DNA of 64,000 nt, taken from contig OY970236.1 in the NCBI GenBank assembly GCA_963714155.1, positions 2,170,001 to 2,234,000 of the forward strand. Direction: 5' to 3'. Under the pieces are notes generated by a model. The model was given only the letters and a program-made list of their open reading frames with translations. It did no database searches and had not been told where the DNA came from. Below, in pieces: positions 57,109 through 64,000 of the stretch. The first letter of the stretch is position 1. Every line of letters starts with the position of its first letter. The DNA is from VRUE01 sp963714155 (lineage in GTDB: Bacteria; Actinomycetota; Thermoleophilia; Solirubrobacterales; 70-9). The position numbers and the translations under genes were made by a program.

Positions 57109-57122
57109 ATATAAATTTATAT
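57109..57122. promoter_or_regulatory. AT-only 14-bp palindrome ATATAAATTTATAT upstream of tetR
   Basis: A perfect palindrome lies 19 nt before the TetR ATG (57142), in the only AT-rich patch of the neighbourhood. It could be the -10 region with an overlapping operator for autorepression of the TetR-led operon. Confidence 0.5.
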
Positions 57123-57141
57123 CCGGGTAACGTTGCCGTCG

Positions 57142-57801
57142 ATGGCTGCAACACCGACACGCTCGCGCCTCGCCAAGGCCGACCGGATGGAGCAGGCGCT
57201 ACTCGCGGCGCACGAGCTCTTTGCCGAGCGCGGCTACGCGGCGGTGACGATGGATGAGGTCGCCGCCGCGGTCGGCGTCACCAAGCCGCTGCTCTACAAC
57301 TACTTCGGCAACAAGGAGCGCCTCTACATCGCCTGCATGAAGCGCGCCGGCGACGCCCTGGTCAAAACGATCCTGGAGACGGTCGGCGACACGACCAACC
57401 CCGGCGACGCGCTCAACGACGGCCTGCGCGCCTTCTTCGCCTTCCTCGACGCCGACCGCGCCGCCTGGGCCGTGCTCTTCGACGAGACCCTGCCCCACAG
57501 CGGCGAGCTCGCCGACGGCGTCGCCGCCTACCGCGGCAGCCTTACCGAGCTGGTCTCCGAATCGCTGCTGGCGCAGCTGCCGGCCAAGCGCCGCGCCGCC
57601 GCGCGGATCGAAGTCGAGGCGCTCTCCACCGCCCTGCTCGGCGCCGCCGAGGCGCTGGCGCGCTGGTGGCTGCGCACCGAAGCGACCACCGCCCAGGAGG
57701 CGGCCGAGCTCTTGATCGCCACCGTCGAGCCGGGCCTGCGCCTGCGCTCCACCCCATCTGCCAAGTCCTCACGACCGAAACCGAAAGGTGAAAGCAGTTG
57801 A
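57142..57801 (+). CDS. TetR-family transcriptional regulator
   Basis: The ATG at 57142 gives 219 residues; a TTG at 57133 would add three. The DNA-binding part is clear: ALLAAHELFAERGYAAVTMDEVAAAVGVTKPLLYNYFGNKERLY. The ligand-binding C-terminal helices carry RAAWAVLFDETLPHSGELADGV and LSTALLGAAEALARWWL, usual in acyl-CoA-responsive regulators of actinobacteria. The stop overlaps the TTG start of the thiolase gene, so it is the first gene of the fatty-acyl operon and probably senses an acyl-CoA (inference). Confidence 0.92.
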   Translation: MAATPTRSRLAKADRMEQALLAAHELFAERGYAAVTMDEVAAAVGVTKPLLYNYFGNKERLYIACMKRAGDALVKTILETVGDTTNPGDALNDGLRAFFAFLDADRAAWAVLFDETLPHSGELADGVAAYRGSLTELVSESLLAQLPAKRRAAARIEVEALSTALLGAAEALARWWLRTEATTAQEAAELLIATVEPGLRLRSTPSAKSSRPKPKGESS

Positions 57802-59090
57802 CCGAGAAACCACGCCGCGTCGCCGTGATCGGCGGCAACCGGATCCCCTTCGCGCGCTCCAACTCCGTCTATTCCCGTGCTTCCAACCAGGACATGCTCA
57901 CCGCTGCCCTCGACGGCCTGATCTCGCGCTACTCGCTCGAGGGCGAGACGCTCGGCGAGGTCGCCGGCGGCGCCGTGCTCAAGCACTCGCGCGACCGCGA
58001 CCTGACCCGCGAGAGCGTGCTCGGCACCCGCCTCGCCGCCGAGACGCCCGCCTATGACGTGCAGCAGGCCTGCGGCACCGGCCTCGAGACGACGATCCTC
58101 GTCGCCAACAAGATCGCCCTCGGCCAGATCGACGCCGGCATCGCCTGCGGCGCCGACACCACCTCCGACGCGCCGATCGGCCTCAACGAGGACCTGCGCG
58201 AAGTCCTGCTCGACGCCAACCGCGAGAAGTCGACCTTCGGCCGGGTCAAGCAGCTGACCCGGGTCCGCCCCAGCCACGTCGTGCCGGCGATCCCGCGCAA
58301 CGAGGAGCCGCGCACCGGCCTCTCGATGGGCGAGCACTGCGCGATCATGGCCGCCGAGTGGGAGGTCGGCCGCTCTGACCAGGACGAGCTCGCGGTCAAC
58401 AGCCACCACCACCTCGCCGCCGCCTACGAGCGCGGCTTCATGGACGACCTGGTCAGCCCCTACCTCGGGCTCGAGCGCGACCAGAACCTGCGCGCCGACT
58501 CCTCACCGGAGAAGCTGGCCAAGCTCGGCCCCGTCTTCGGCGGCCCCGAGGGCACGATGACCGCCGCCAACTCGACCCCGCTCTCCGACGGCGCCTCGGC
58601 GGTGCTGCTGGCCAGCGAGGAGTGGGCGAAAGAGCGCGACCTGCCGGTCCTCGCCTACTTCGTCGAGGGCCAGACCGCCGCAATCGACCACGTGCACAAG
58701 CGCGAGGGGCTCTTGATGGCGCCGGCCTACGCGATGCCGCGGATGCTCGACCGCATGGGCGCCGGCCTCGACGAGTTCGATTTCTACGAGATCCACGAGG
58801 CCTTCGCCGCCCAGGTGCTCTGCACTTTGGCGGCCTGGGAGGACCCGGCCTTCTGCCGCGACCGCCTCGGCCGCGAGCAGCCGCTCGGCTCGATCGACCG
58901 CGAGCGGCTCAACGTCAACGGCGGCTCGCTCGCCGCCGGCCACCCCTTTGCCGCGACCGGCGGGCGGATCGTCGCCAGCCTCGCCAAGGCCCTGCACGAG
59001 CAGGGCTCCGGCCGCGGCTTGATCAGCATCTGCGCGGCCGGCGGCCAGGGTGTCGTCGCCGCGCTCGAGAGCACAGGAGAGAACAAGTGA
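57798..59090 (+). CDS. Acetyl-CoA acetyltransferase (FadA2-like thiolase)
   Basis: The 430-residue protein starts at TTG, overlapping the tetR stop (TTGA), with GGTGAAAG upstream. Thiolase catalytic residues are visible: the nucleophile Cys in VQQACGTGLET, His in FYEIHEAFAAQVL, GHPFAATGGR and the second Cys in ISICAAGGQG. The order thiolase, long FabG, MaoC hydratase, FadE matches the mycobacterial fadA2-fabG4-htdX-fadE5 region. It should cleave or form 3-ketoacyl-CoA. GTGA couples it to the next gene. Confidence 0.92.
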   Translation: MTEKPRRVAVIGGNRIPFARSNSVYSRASNQDMLTAALDGLISRYSLEGETLGEVAGGAVLKHSRDRDLTRESVLGTRLAAETPAYDVQQACGTGLETTILVANKIALGQIDAGIACGADTTSDAPIGLNEDLREVLLDANREKSTFGRVKQLTRVRPSHVVPAIPRNEEPRTGLSMGEHCAIMAAEWEVGRSDQDELAVNSHHHLAAAYERGFMDDLVSPYLGLERDQNLRADSSPEKLAKLGPVFGGPEGTMTAANSTPLSDGASAVLLASEEWAKERDLPVLAYFVEGQTAAIDHVHKREGLLMAPAYAMPRMLDRMGAGLDEFDFYEIHEAFAAQVLCTLAAWEDPAFCRDRLGREQPLGSIDRERLNVNGGSLAAGHPFAATGGRIVASLAKALHEQGSGRGLISICAAGGQGVVAALESTGENK

Positions 59091-60409
59091 GCGACCTCTA
59101 CACACAGGTAGTCAACTCGCCCCCGGGGCGGATGATCGCCGGCCGCGTCGGCCTGCCCCAGCCGACCCAGCTGGAGCGCCAGGAGACCGGCGCGCCGGAC
59201 ATCTCCGGCGCCGTGCTCAGCGGCGGCGCCCCCCGCGGCCGCCTCGGCAAACGGCTCGAGCAGGTGCTGGGTGACGTCGGAGCGGCCAAGCCGGCGACCA
59301 CCGACGCCCCGGTCAAGGCGCTGGTCTTCGACGCCACGGGCATCAGCGATTCAACCGAGCTGGTCGAGCTGCAGCGCTTCTTCCACCCCAACGTGAAGCG
59401 AGTCGAACGATCCGGCCGCGTGGTCGTGCTCGGCACGCCGCCTGCAGGCCTGCCGCCGCGGGCGGCAACCGCGCAGCGCGCCCTGGAGGGATTCACCCGC
59501 TCGCTCGGCAAGGAGAGCGGCCGCGGCATCGCCGTGCAGCTGGTCTACGTCGCCGAGGGTGCCGAGGCCGAGATCGACTCGACCCTGCGCTTCCTGCTCT
59601 CGCCCCGCTCCGCCTACGTCTCCGGCCAGGTGGTCGAGGTCGGCAAGGCGGTGGCCAAGACGCCTGAGATCAGCTGGGCCCGGCCGCTGGAGGGCAAGCT
59701 GGCACTGGTCACCGGCGCCTCGCGCGGTATCGGCGAGGCGATCGCGACGACCCTGCACCGCGACGGCGCCCAGCTCGTCCTGCTCGACGTGCCGGCCCTC
59801 TCCGCCGACCTCAAGGCAGTCGCCGAGCGGCTCGGTGCCGAGACGATCGAGCTCGACATCACCGAACCCGACGCACCGCTGCAGATTGCCGCGGCAATCC
59901 CCGACGGGATCGACGTGCTCGTCCACAACGCCGGCGTCACCCGCGACCGCACGATCGCCAAGATGCCGGAGGACCGCTGGAGCTCGCTGATGGAGATCAA
60001 CCTCTCCAGCGAGGAGCGAATCAACGACGAGCTGCTCGAGCGCAAGCTGCTGCGGTCCAACGGCCGCATCGTCTGCGTCTCCTCGATGAGCGGCGTCGCC
60101 GGCAACTCCGGCCAGACCAACTACGCCACCTCGAAGGCCGGCGTGATCGGCATGGTCGAAGCCCTGGCCCCGGACCTGGCCAAGCGCAAGGCGACGATCA
60201 ACGCCGTCGCCCCCGGCTTCATCGAGACCCAGATGACGGCGAAAATGCCGATCGCGATCCGCGAAGCGGGCCGGCGCATGAACAGCATGTCGCAGGGCGG
60301 CCTGCCGGTCGACGTCGCCGAGACGATCGCCTGGTTCGCCAGCCCGGCCTCGACCGGGGTCAACGGCAACGCGGTCCGCGTCTGCGGCCAGAGCCTGCTG
60401 GGGGCCTGA
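59087..60409 (+). CDS. fabG4: FabG4-like 3-oxoacyl-thioester reductase (long SDR)
   Basis: The 440-residue protein starts at GTG overlapping the thiolase TGA, with AGGAGA 5 nt upstream. Residues about 1-200 form the extra N-terminal domain typical of FabG4 (VKALVFDATGISDSTELVELQRFFHP, GKESGRGIAVQLVYVAEGAEAEIDSTLRFLLSPRSAYVSGQ). Residues about 205-440 are the catalytic SDR: LVTGASRGIGEAIATTL, VLVHNAGVTRDRTIAKM, the Ser in VSSMSGVAGNSGQTNYATSKAGV with the YxxxK pair, and a closing VAPGFIETQMT. FabG4 proteins are NAD(H)-preferring 3-oxoacyl-CoA reductases. Confidence 0.92.
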   Translation: MSDLYTQVVNSPPGRMIAGRVGLPQPTQLERQETGAPDISGAVLSGGAPRGRLGKRLEQVLGDVGAAKPATTDAPVKALVFDATGISDSTELVELQRFFHPNVKRVERSGRVVVLGTPPAGLPPRAATAQRALEGFTRSLGKESGRGIAVQLVYVAEGAEAEIDSTLRFLLSPRSAYVSGQVVEVGKAVAKTPEISWARPLEGKLALVTGASRGIGEAIATTLHRDGAQLVLLDVPALSADLKAVAERLGAETIELDITEPDAPLQIAAAIPDGIDVLVHNAGVTRDRTIAKMPEDRWSSLMEINLSSEERINDELLERKLLRSNGRIVCVSSMSGVAGNSGQTNYATSKAGVIGMVEALAPDLAKRKATINAVAPGFIETQMTAKMPIAIREAGRRMNSMSQGGLPVDVAETIAWFASPASTGVNGNAVRVCGQSLLGA

Positions 60410-61317
60410 TGAGCGCCCGCACGCTCGAGAGCTCGCCCAGCATCCTGCCGCTCTACGCCCGCGCCGCGGCGCCGATGGTCCCCGGCGCCTCGCTGCTCCC
60501 CTTCATCCCGGGGCGCGGCAAGGAGATCCCGGAGATCGAGCTGACCCTGCCGCGGGTCAAGGCGGAGACCGAGCAGGTCGCTGCCTACGCCCGCGTCTGC
60601 GGCTTCGGCCTGCGCGACCACCTGCCCCCCACCTACCCGCACGTGCTCGCCTTCCCGCTGCACATGGCGGTGATGGCCGACGGCAGCTTTCCCTTCGGCG
60701 CCGTCGGCTTGGTCCACGTCGAGAACCAGATCGTCCAGCACCGGCGCATCGGCCTCGACGAGGAGCTGACGATCAAGGTCAAGCCAACCAAGCTGCAGCC
60801 CCACTCCAAGGGCCGCACCTTCAGTCTGCAGACCAAGGTCAAGGCCGGCAACCGGATCGTCTGGGAGTCGACCAGCACGATGCTGCGCCGCGGCGGCGGC
60901 AACGGCAACTCCGGCGCCAAGAAAGACAGCGGCGAGAACGAGGCCGAGCTGACCGCGAACGCCGAGTGGAAGCTCGGCGGCGACCTGGGGCGGCGCTACG
61001 CGGCCGTCTCCGGCGATCGCAACCCGATCCACATGCACGCCTGGACGGCGAAGCCGCTCGGCTTCCCACAGGCGATTGCCCACGGGATGTGGACCAAGGC
61101 CCGCTGCCTGGCGGCGCTCGAGTCCCGCCTTCCCGATGCCTTCCAAGTTGACGTGCGTTTCCGCAAGCCGATCCTGCTCCCGGGCCGGGTCGAGTTCGCC
61201 AGCAGCTCGCAGGACGAAGAGATCGAATTCGCGGTGCGTGACGCAAAGCGCGGCACCCCGCACCTCGACGGCCGCGTTGTGCCGCTAGAGGCCAAATCCA
61301 CAGACGGGAGGAAGTAG
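60409..61317 (+). CDS. HtdX-like (R)-3-hydroxyacyl dehydratase (MaoC fold)
   Basis: The 302-residue double hot-dog protein starts at an ATG overlapping the fabG4-like stop (TGATG). The active hot-dog in the C-terminal half carries the hydratase-2 motif RRYAAVSGDRNPIHMH (Asp, His) followed by GFPQAIAHGMWTKAR. The N-terminal half is degenerate. A hydrophilic linker GNGNSGAKKDSGENE separates them. It would interconvert (R)-3-hydroxyacyl and trans-2-enoyl thioesters, complementing the reductase next door. Confidence 0.9.
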   Translation: MSARTLESSPSILPLYARAAAPMVPGASLLPFIPGRGKEIPEIELTLPRVKAETEQVAAYARVCGFGLRDHLPPTYPHVLAFPLHMAVMADGSFPFGAVGLVHVENQIVQHRRIGLDEELTIKVKPTKLQPHSKGRTFSLQTKVKAGNRIVWESTSTMLRRGGGNGNSGAKKDSGENEAELTANAEWKLGGDLGRRYAAVSGDRNPIHMHAWTAKPLGFPQAIAHGMWTKARCLAALESRLPDAFQVDVRFRKPILLPGRVEFASSSQDEEIEFAVRDAKRGTPHLDGRVVPLEAKSTDGRK

Positions 61318-61319
61318 AA

Positions 61320-62657
61320 ATGCCCACCGCCACCGACGACAAGGGCGTGGCCGAGCGCAGCATGGGCCTCGGCCTGCGCTGGCTCAACAAGCTGGCCGGC
61401 TCGGACCTGCTCGACCGCATCCGCATCCGCAAGCAGGTCGAGCGGGCGCTGTTCACCGGCACCAAGAACGGCTTCCGCTCGGCGACCGCCGCCGGGCGCA
61501 CCTTCAAGGCAGCCCAGAACCTGACCGGCCCGGCGCGGCAGAAGCCGAGCAAGCCGCGCAGCCTCTTCGACATCAGCCCCGACGACGAGCAGCAGATGCT
61601 GCAGGAAGGGGTACGCGATTTCGCCGAGGCGAAAGTGCGGCCGGTCGCCAAGCAGGCCGACTTCGACCGCTCGACGCCGGACGAGGTGCTCTCGCAGGCC
61701 AACGAGCTCGGCGTCAACATGCTCGGCGTCCCCGAGGAGCTCGGCGGCGTCATGCACGAGCAGGCCGCTGTCACCAGCGTCCTGATCGGCGAGGCCCTCG
61801 CCCACGGCGACATGGGCATCGCCTACGCCGCCCTCGCCCCCGGCGCCGTCGCCACCGCGATCGGCCACTGGGGCACCCCAGAGCAGGAGGCGACCTACCT
61901 GCCCGCCTTCACCGGCGAGGACACCCCGGCCGCGGCGCTGGCGATCCTCGAGCCACGGCCGCTCTTCGATCCGCTGAAGCTGGAGACGACGGCGCGCAAG
62001 AGCGGCGATGACTGGGTCCTCAGCGGCACCAAGTCGCTGCTCGCCCGCCCCGGTGCCTGCGAGCTCTTCATCGTCGCCGCCGAGGCCGAGGATCTGGGCC
62101 CAGCGCTCTTCGTGATCGAGTCCGGCACCTCCGGCCTCACGGTCGAGGAGGAGCCGGCGATGGGGCTGCGCCCCGCCGCCACCGGCCGACTCCTGCTCGA
62201 GGACGTGAAGCTGCCCGCCAGCGCCCTGCTCGGCGAGGGCAAGCGCGAGGACTACGTCGAGTGCGTGCAGCGCGCCCGCGTCGCCTGGTGCTCGCTCGCT
62301 GTCGGCGCCGCCGAGGCGACGCTCGACTACGTCAAGCAGTACGTCAACGAGCGCGTCGCCTTCGGCGAACCAATCTCCAACCGCCAGGGCGTCGCCTTCG
62401 CGGTCTCCGACATTGGCATCGAGTCCGAAGGCATGCGGCTCGCCACCTACCGAGCGGCCAGCCGCGCCGACCAGGGCCAAGACTTCTCCCGCGAGGCGGC
62501 GATGGCCCGCCGCCTCTGCGCCCAGAAGGGCATGCAGATCGGCTCCGAAGGGGTGCAGCTGCTCGGCGGCCACGGCTTCGTCAAGGAGCACCCGGTCGAG
62601 CGCTGGTACCGCGACCTCCGCGCAGCGGGCGTTATGGAGGGCGCCCTGCTCGTCTAG
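61320..62657 (+). CDS. Acyl-CoA dehydrogenase homologue with degenerate FAD/substrate motif
   Basis: The 445-residue protein starts at ATG 2 nt after the previous stop, with GGAGGAAG upstream. A roughly 75-residue N-terminal extension (SMGLGLRWLNKLAGSDLLDRIRIRKQVERALF) precedes the fold. FAVRDFAEAKVRPVAKQAD-type N-terminal helices, VNERVAFGEPISNRQGVAFAVSDIG and QLLGGHGFVKEHPVERWYRD are normal for the family. The site that should read TEPxxGSD reads ILEPRPLFDP. The chain stops at GVMEGALLV just after the catalytic-Glu position. It probably forms a heteromer with the next gene's intact dehydrogenase. Confidence 0.83.
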   Translation: MPTATDDKGVAERSMGLGLRWLNKLAGSDLLDRIRIRKQVERALFTGTKNGFRSATAAGRTFKAAQNLTGPARQKPSKPRSLFDISPDDEQQMLQEGVRDFAEAKVRPVAKQADFDRSTPDEVLSQANELGVNMLGVPEELGGVMHEQAAVTSVLIGEALAHGDMGIAYAALAPGAVATAIGHWGTPEQEATYLPAFTGEDTPAAALAILEPRPLFDPLKLETTARKSGDDWVLSGTKSLLARPGACELFIVAAEAEDLGPALFVIESGTSGLTVEEEPAMGLRPAATGRLLLEDVKLPASALLGEGKREDYVECVQRARVAWCSLAVGAAEATLDYVKQYVNERVAFGEPISNRQGVAFAVSDIGIESEGMRLATYRAASRADQGQDFSREAAMARRLCAQKGMQIGSEGVQLLGGHGFVKEHPVERWYRDLRAAGVMEGALLV

Positions 62658-62686
62658 CGCCAAGCGCTGAGAGCTGAAAGGAATCC

Positions 62687-63901
62687 ATGATCAATCTCGA
62701 GATACCCAAGAAGTTCAAGCCCCTCGCCCAGCAGGCGAACCAGGTCGCGACCGAGGTCTTCCGACCGATCTCACGCAAGTACGACGAGGCCGAGCACTCC
62801 TACCCCAAGGAGCTCGACATGCTCGCCTCGCTGATCGACGGCATGAACGAGGGCTCCGACATCGGCGGCGCCGGTGCGGCCGGCGTGCGCCGCGAGTCAA
62901 ACGGCGACGCCGATGCGGGCAACCGCAACGGCTCCAACCTCTCCACCGTGCTCGGCATCATCGAGCTCTGCTGGGGCGACGTCGGCCTGCTGCTCTCGAT
63001 GCCCCGCCAGGGCCTCGGCAACTCGGCGATCGCCTCGGTGGCGAGCGACGAGCAGCTGAAGCAGTACGGCGGCAAATGGGCGGCGATGGCGATCACCGAG
63101 CCCGAGGCGGGCTCCGACTCGGCCGCGATCCGCACCACGGCCGACCTCAGCGGCGACGAGTACGTGCTCAACGGCGAGAAGATCTTCGTCACCTCGGGCG
63201 ACCGCGCCGACCTGATCGTGGTCTGGGCAACGCTCGACCGCAAAGTGGGACGGGCGGCGATCAAGTCGTTCATCGTCGAGCGCGACAACCCCGGCCTGAA
63301 GCTGGACCGGCTCGAGCACAAGCTCGGCATCCGCGCCTCCGACACCGCCAACTTCACCCTGCAGAACTGCCGGGTGCCGAAGGAGGCGCTGCTCGGGGAT
63401 CCGGAGATCAACACCAAGCAGGGCTTCGGCGGGGCGATGCAGACGTTCGACAACACGCGGCCGCTGGTCGCCGCGATGGCGGTCGGCGTCGCCCGCGCCT
63501 CGCTCGAGGAGACGCGCAAGCAGCTCGAAGATGCCGGCGTCGAGATCGACTACGACACCCCGGCGCTGAGCCAGTCCGCGGCTGCCGCGCGCTACCTCGA
63601 AATGGAGTCCGACTACGAGGCCTCGCTGCTGCTCACGCTGCAGGCAGCCTGGATGGCCGACAACGGCAAGCCGAACTCGCTGCAGGCCTCGATGGCCAAG
63701 GCAAAGGCGGGGCGCACCTGCGTCGATGTGGCGCTTGGCTGCGTCGAGCTGTGTGGTTCGGTTGGGTACGGCGAGAACGAGCTGCTCGAGAAGTGGGCTC
63801 GGGACGCCAAGATCCTCGACATTTTTGAGGGGACTCAGCAGATTCAGCTGCTCATCGTCGCCAGGCAGCTGCTTGGCAAGAGCTCTTCTGAACTGCGGTA
63901 G
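62687..63901 (+). CDS. Acyl-CoA dehydrogenase
   Basis: The 404-residue protein follows 29 nt after its partner, with AAAGGAA before the ATG. It has the intact motif AITEPEAGSDSAAIRTTA, FVTSGDRADLIVVW, a central Gly/Asn-rich insert (MNEGSDIGGAGAAGVRRES) and the catalytic Glu in LDIFEGTQQIQLLI. It would introduce the 2,3-double bond into acyl-CoA, passing electrons to ETF. Two unequal adjacent FadE genes, one degenerate, is the arrangement known for heterotetrameric FadE enzymes of actinobacteria. Confidence 0.9.
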   Translation: MINLEIPKKFKPLAQQANQVATEVFRPISRKYDEAEHSYPKELDMLASLIDGMNEGSDIGGAGAAGVRRESNGDADAGNRNGSNLSTVLGIIELCWGDVGLLLSMPRQGLGNSAIASVASDEQLKQYGGKWAAMAITEPEAGSDSAAIRTTADLSGDEYVLNGEKIFVTSGDRADLIVVWATLDRKVGRAAIKSFIVERDNPGLKLDRLEHKLGIRASDTANFTLQNCRVPKEALLGDPEINTKQGFGGAMQTFDNTRPLVAAMAVGVARASLEETRKQLEDAGVEIDYDTPALSQSAAAARYLEMESDYEASLLLTLQAAWMADNGKPNSLQASMAKAKAGRTCVDVALGCVELCGSVGYGENELLEKWARDAKILDIFEGTQQIQLLIVARQLLGKSSSELR

Positions 63902-63907
63902 GTGATC

Positions 63908-63981
63908 AGGGGCGGGTGCCCCTCCCCAAAACGCGCGGCAGGAGCCGCGCTTGAGTGTTTTGGGGAGGGGCACCCGCCCCT
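63908..63981. repeat. Long perfect inverted repeat at the operon end (25-bp arms), minimal form of the variable-stem family
   Basis: The arms 63908-63932 and 63957-63981 are perfect over 25 bp. The 24-nt loop folds into GCGCGGC-AGGA-GCCGCGC followed by TTGAGT. This is the same internal hairpin stem as in the longer elements (GCGCGGC/GCCGCGC then TTAGAG...GAGT), so it looks like a core-deleted member. It lies 6 nt after the last dehydrogenase gene and may terminate the operon. Confidence 0.8.
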
Positions 63982-64000
63982 TTCAGCTTCCCCGGTCCAG

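Overview
The window is very GC-rich DNA with strong third-position GC bias, frequent GTG/TTG starts and stop/start overlaps. Its gene content is actinobacterial: an ethylmalonyl-CoA-pathway mutase of the MeaA type, a GTP-type PEP carboxykinase, a DUF4333 lipoprotein, and a fadA2-fabG4-htdX-fadE operon like that of mycobacteria. The mix of GH26 and PLL-lectin secreted proteins with these genes would suit a soil actinobacterium, possibly of the Thermoleophilia/Solirubrobacterales kind. That placement is inference, because no rRNA or other marker gene is present. No tRNA, rRNA, CRISPR array, phage or transposase gene was seen.

Layout. (1) 0-14.6 kb: ethylmalonyl-CoA-pathway genes (ecm, a MaoC hydratase, an acyl-CoA dehydrogenase and a malyl-CoA-lyase-like gene) interleaved with a Ser/Thr kinase, several secreted proteins (CAP domain, lipoprotein, collagen-like), and divergent pabB/pabC. 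(2) 14.8-39.1 kb: an exopolysaccharide locus. A tightly coupled plus-strand run of twelve genes (GT2, GT4, GT-C-like, DUF1616, CelD-type acyltransferase, APH-like kinase, GT2-deacetylase fusion) is followed by a Wzm/Wzt-type exporter, a deacetylase, further glycosyltransferases, a Wzx-like flippase, and an embedded mazEF pair. (3) 39.1-45.8 kb: five tandem secreted GH26 glycoside hydrolases. A sixth glycosidase with a PLL-type beta-propeller lies opposite at 46-47.8 kb in less GC-rich DNA, followed by the remnant of another GH26 gene end. (4) 48.3-54.4 kb: an ArsR-like regulator, pckG, a lipoprotein, a sucC-sucD-ferredoxin operon and an HxlR regulator. (5) 54.4-64 kb: an MMPL transporter divergent from HxlR, then a TetR-led fatty-acyl-CoA operon (thiolase, FabG4-like reductase, HtdX-like hydratase and two acyl-CoA dehydrogenases).

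How it fits together. Region 1 with pckG and the CoA ligase points to C2/acyl-CoA assimilation, and the TetR operon to acyl-CoA turnover. Regions 2 and 3 look like one functional block: synthesis, export and extracellular trimming of a polysaccharide. A short palindrome of the form GGAC-N4-GTCC lies upstream of three GH26 genes (imperfectly in one) and of the collagen-like gene, which suggests shared control of surface or matrix proteins.

The least expected feature is a family of intergenic elements at about 45.8, 49.0, 56.7 and 57.0 kb, with a minimal form at 63.9 kb. Each has long outer arms that pair almost perfectly within the copy but differ completely between copies. They enclose a conserved core of about 70-95 nt with internal hairpins whose stems change in a compensatory way. 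Most sit at gene 3' ends.
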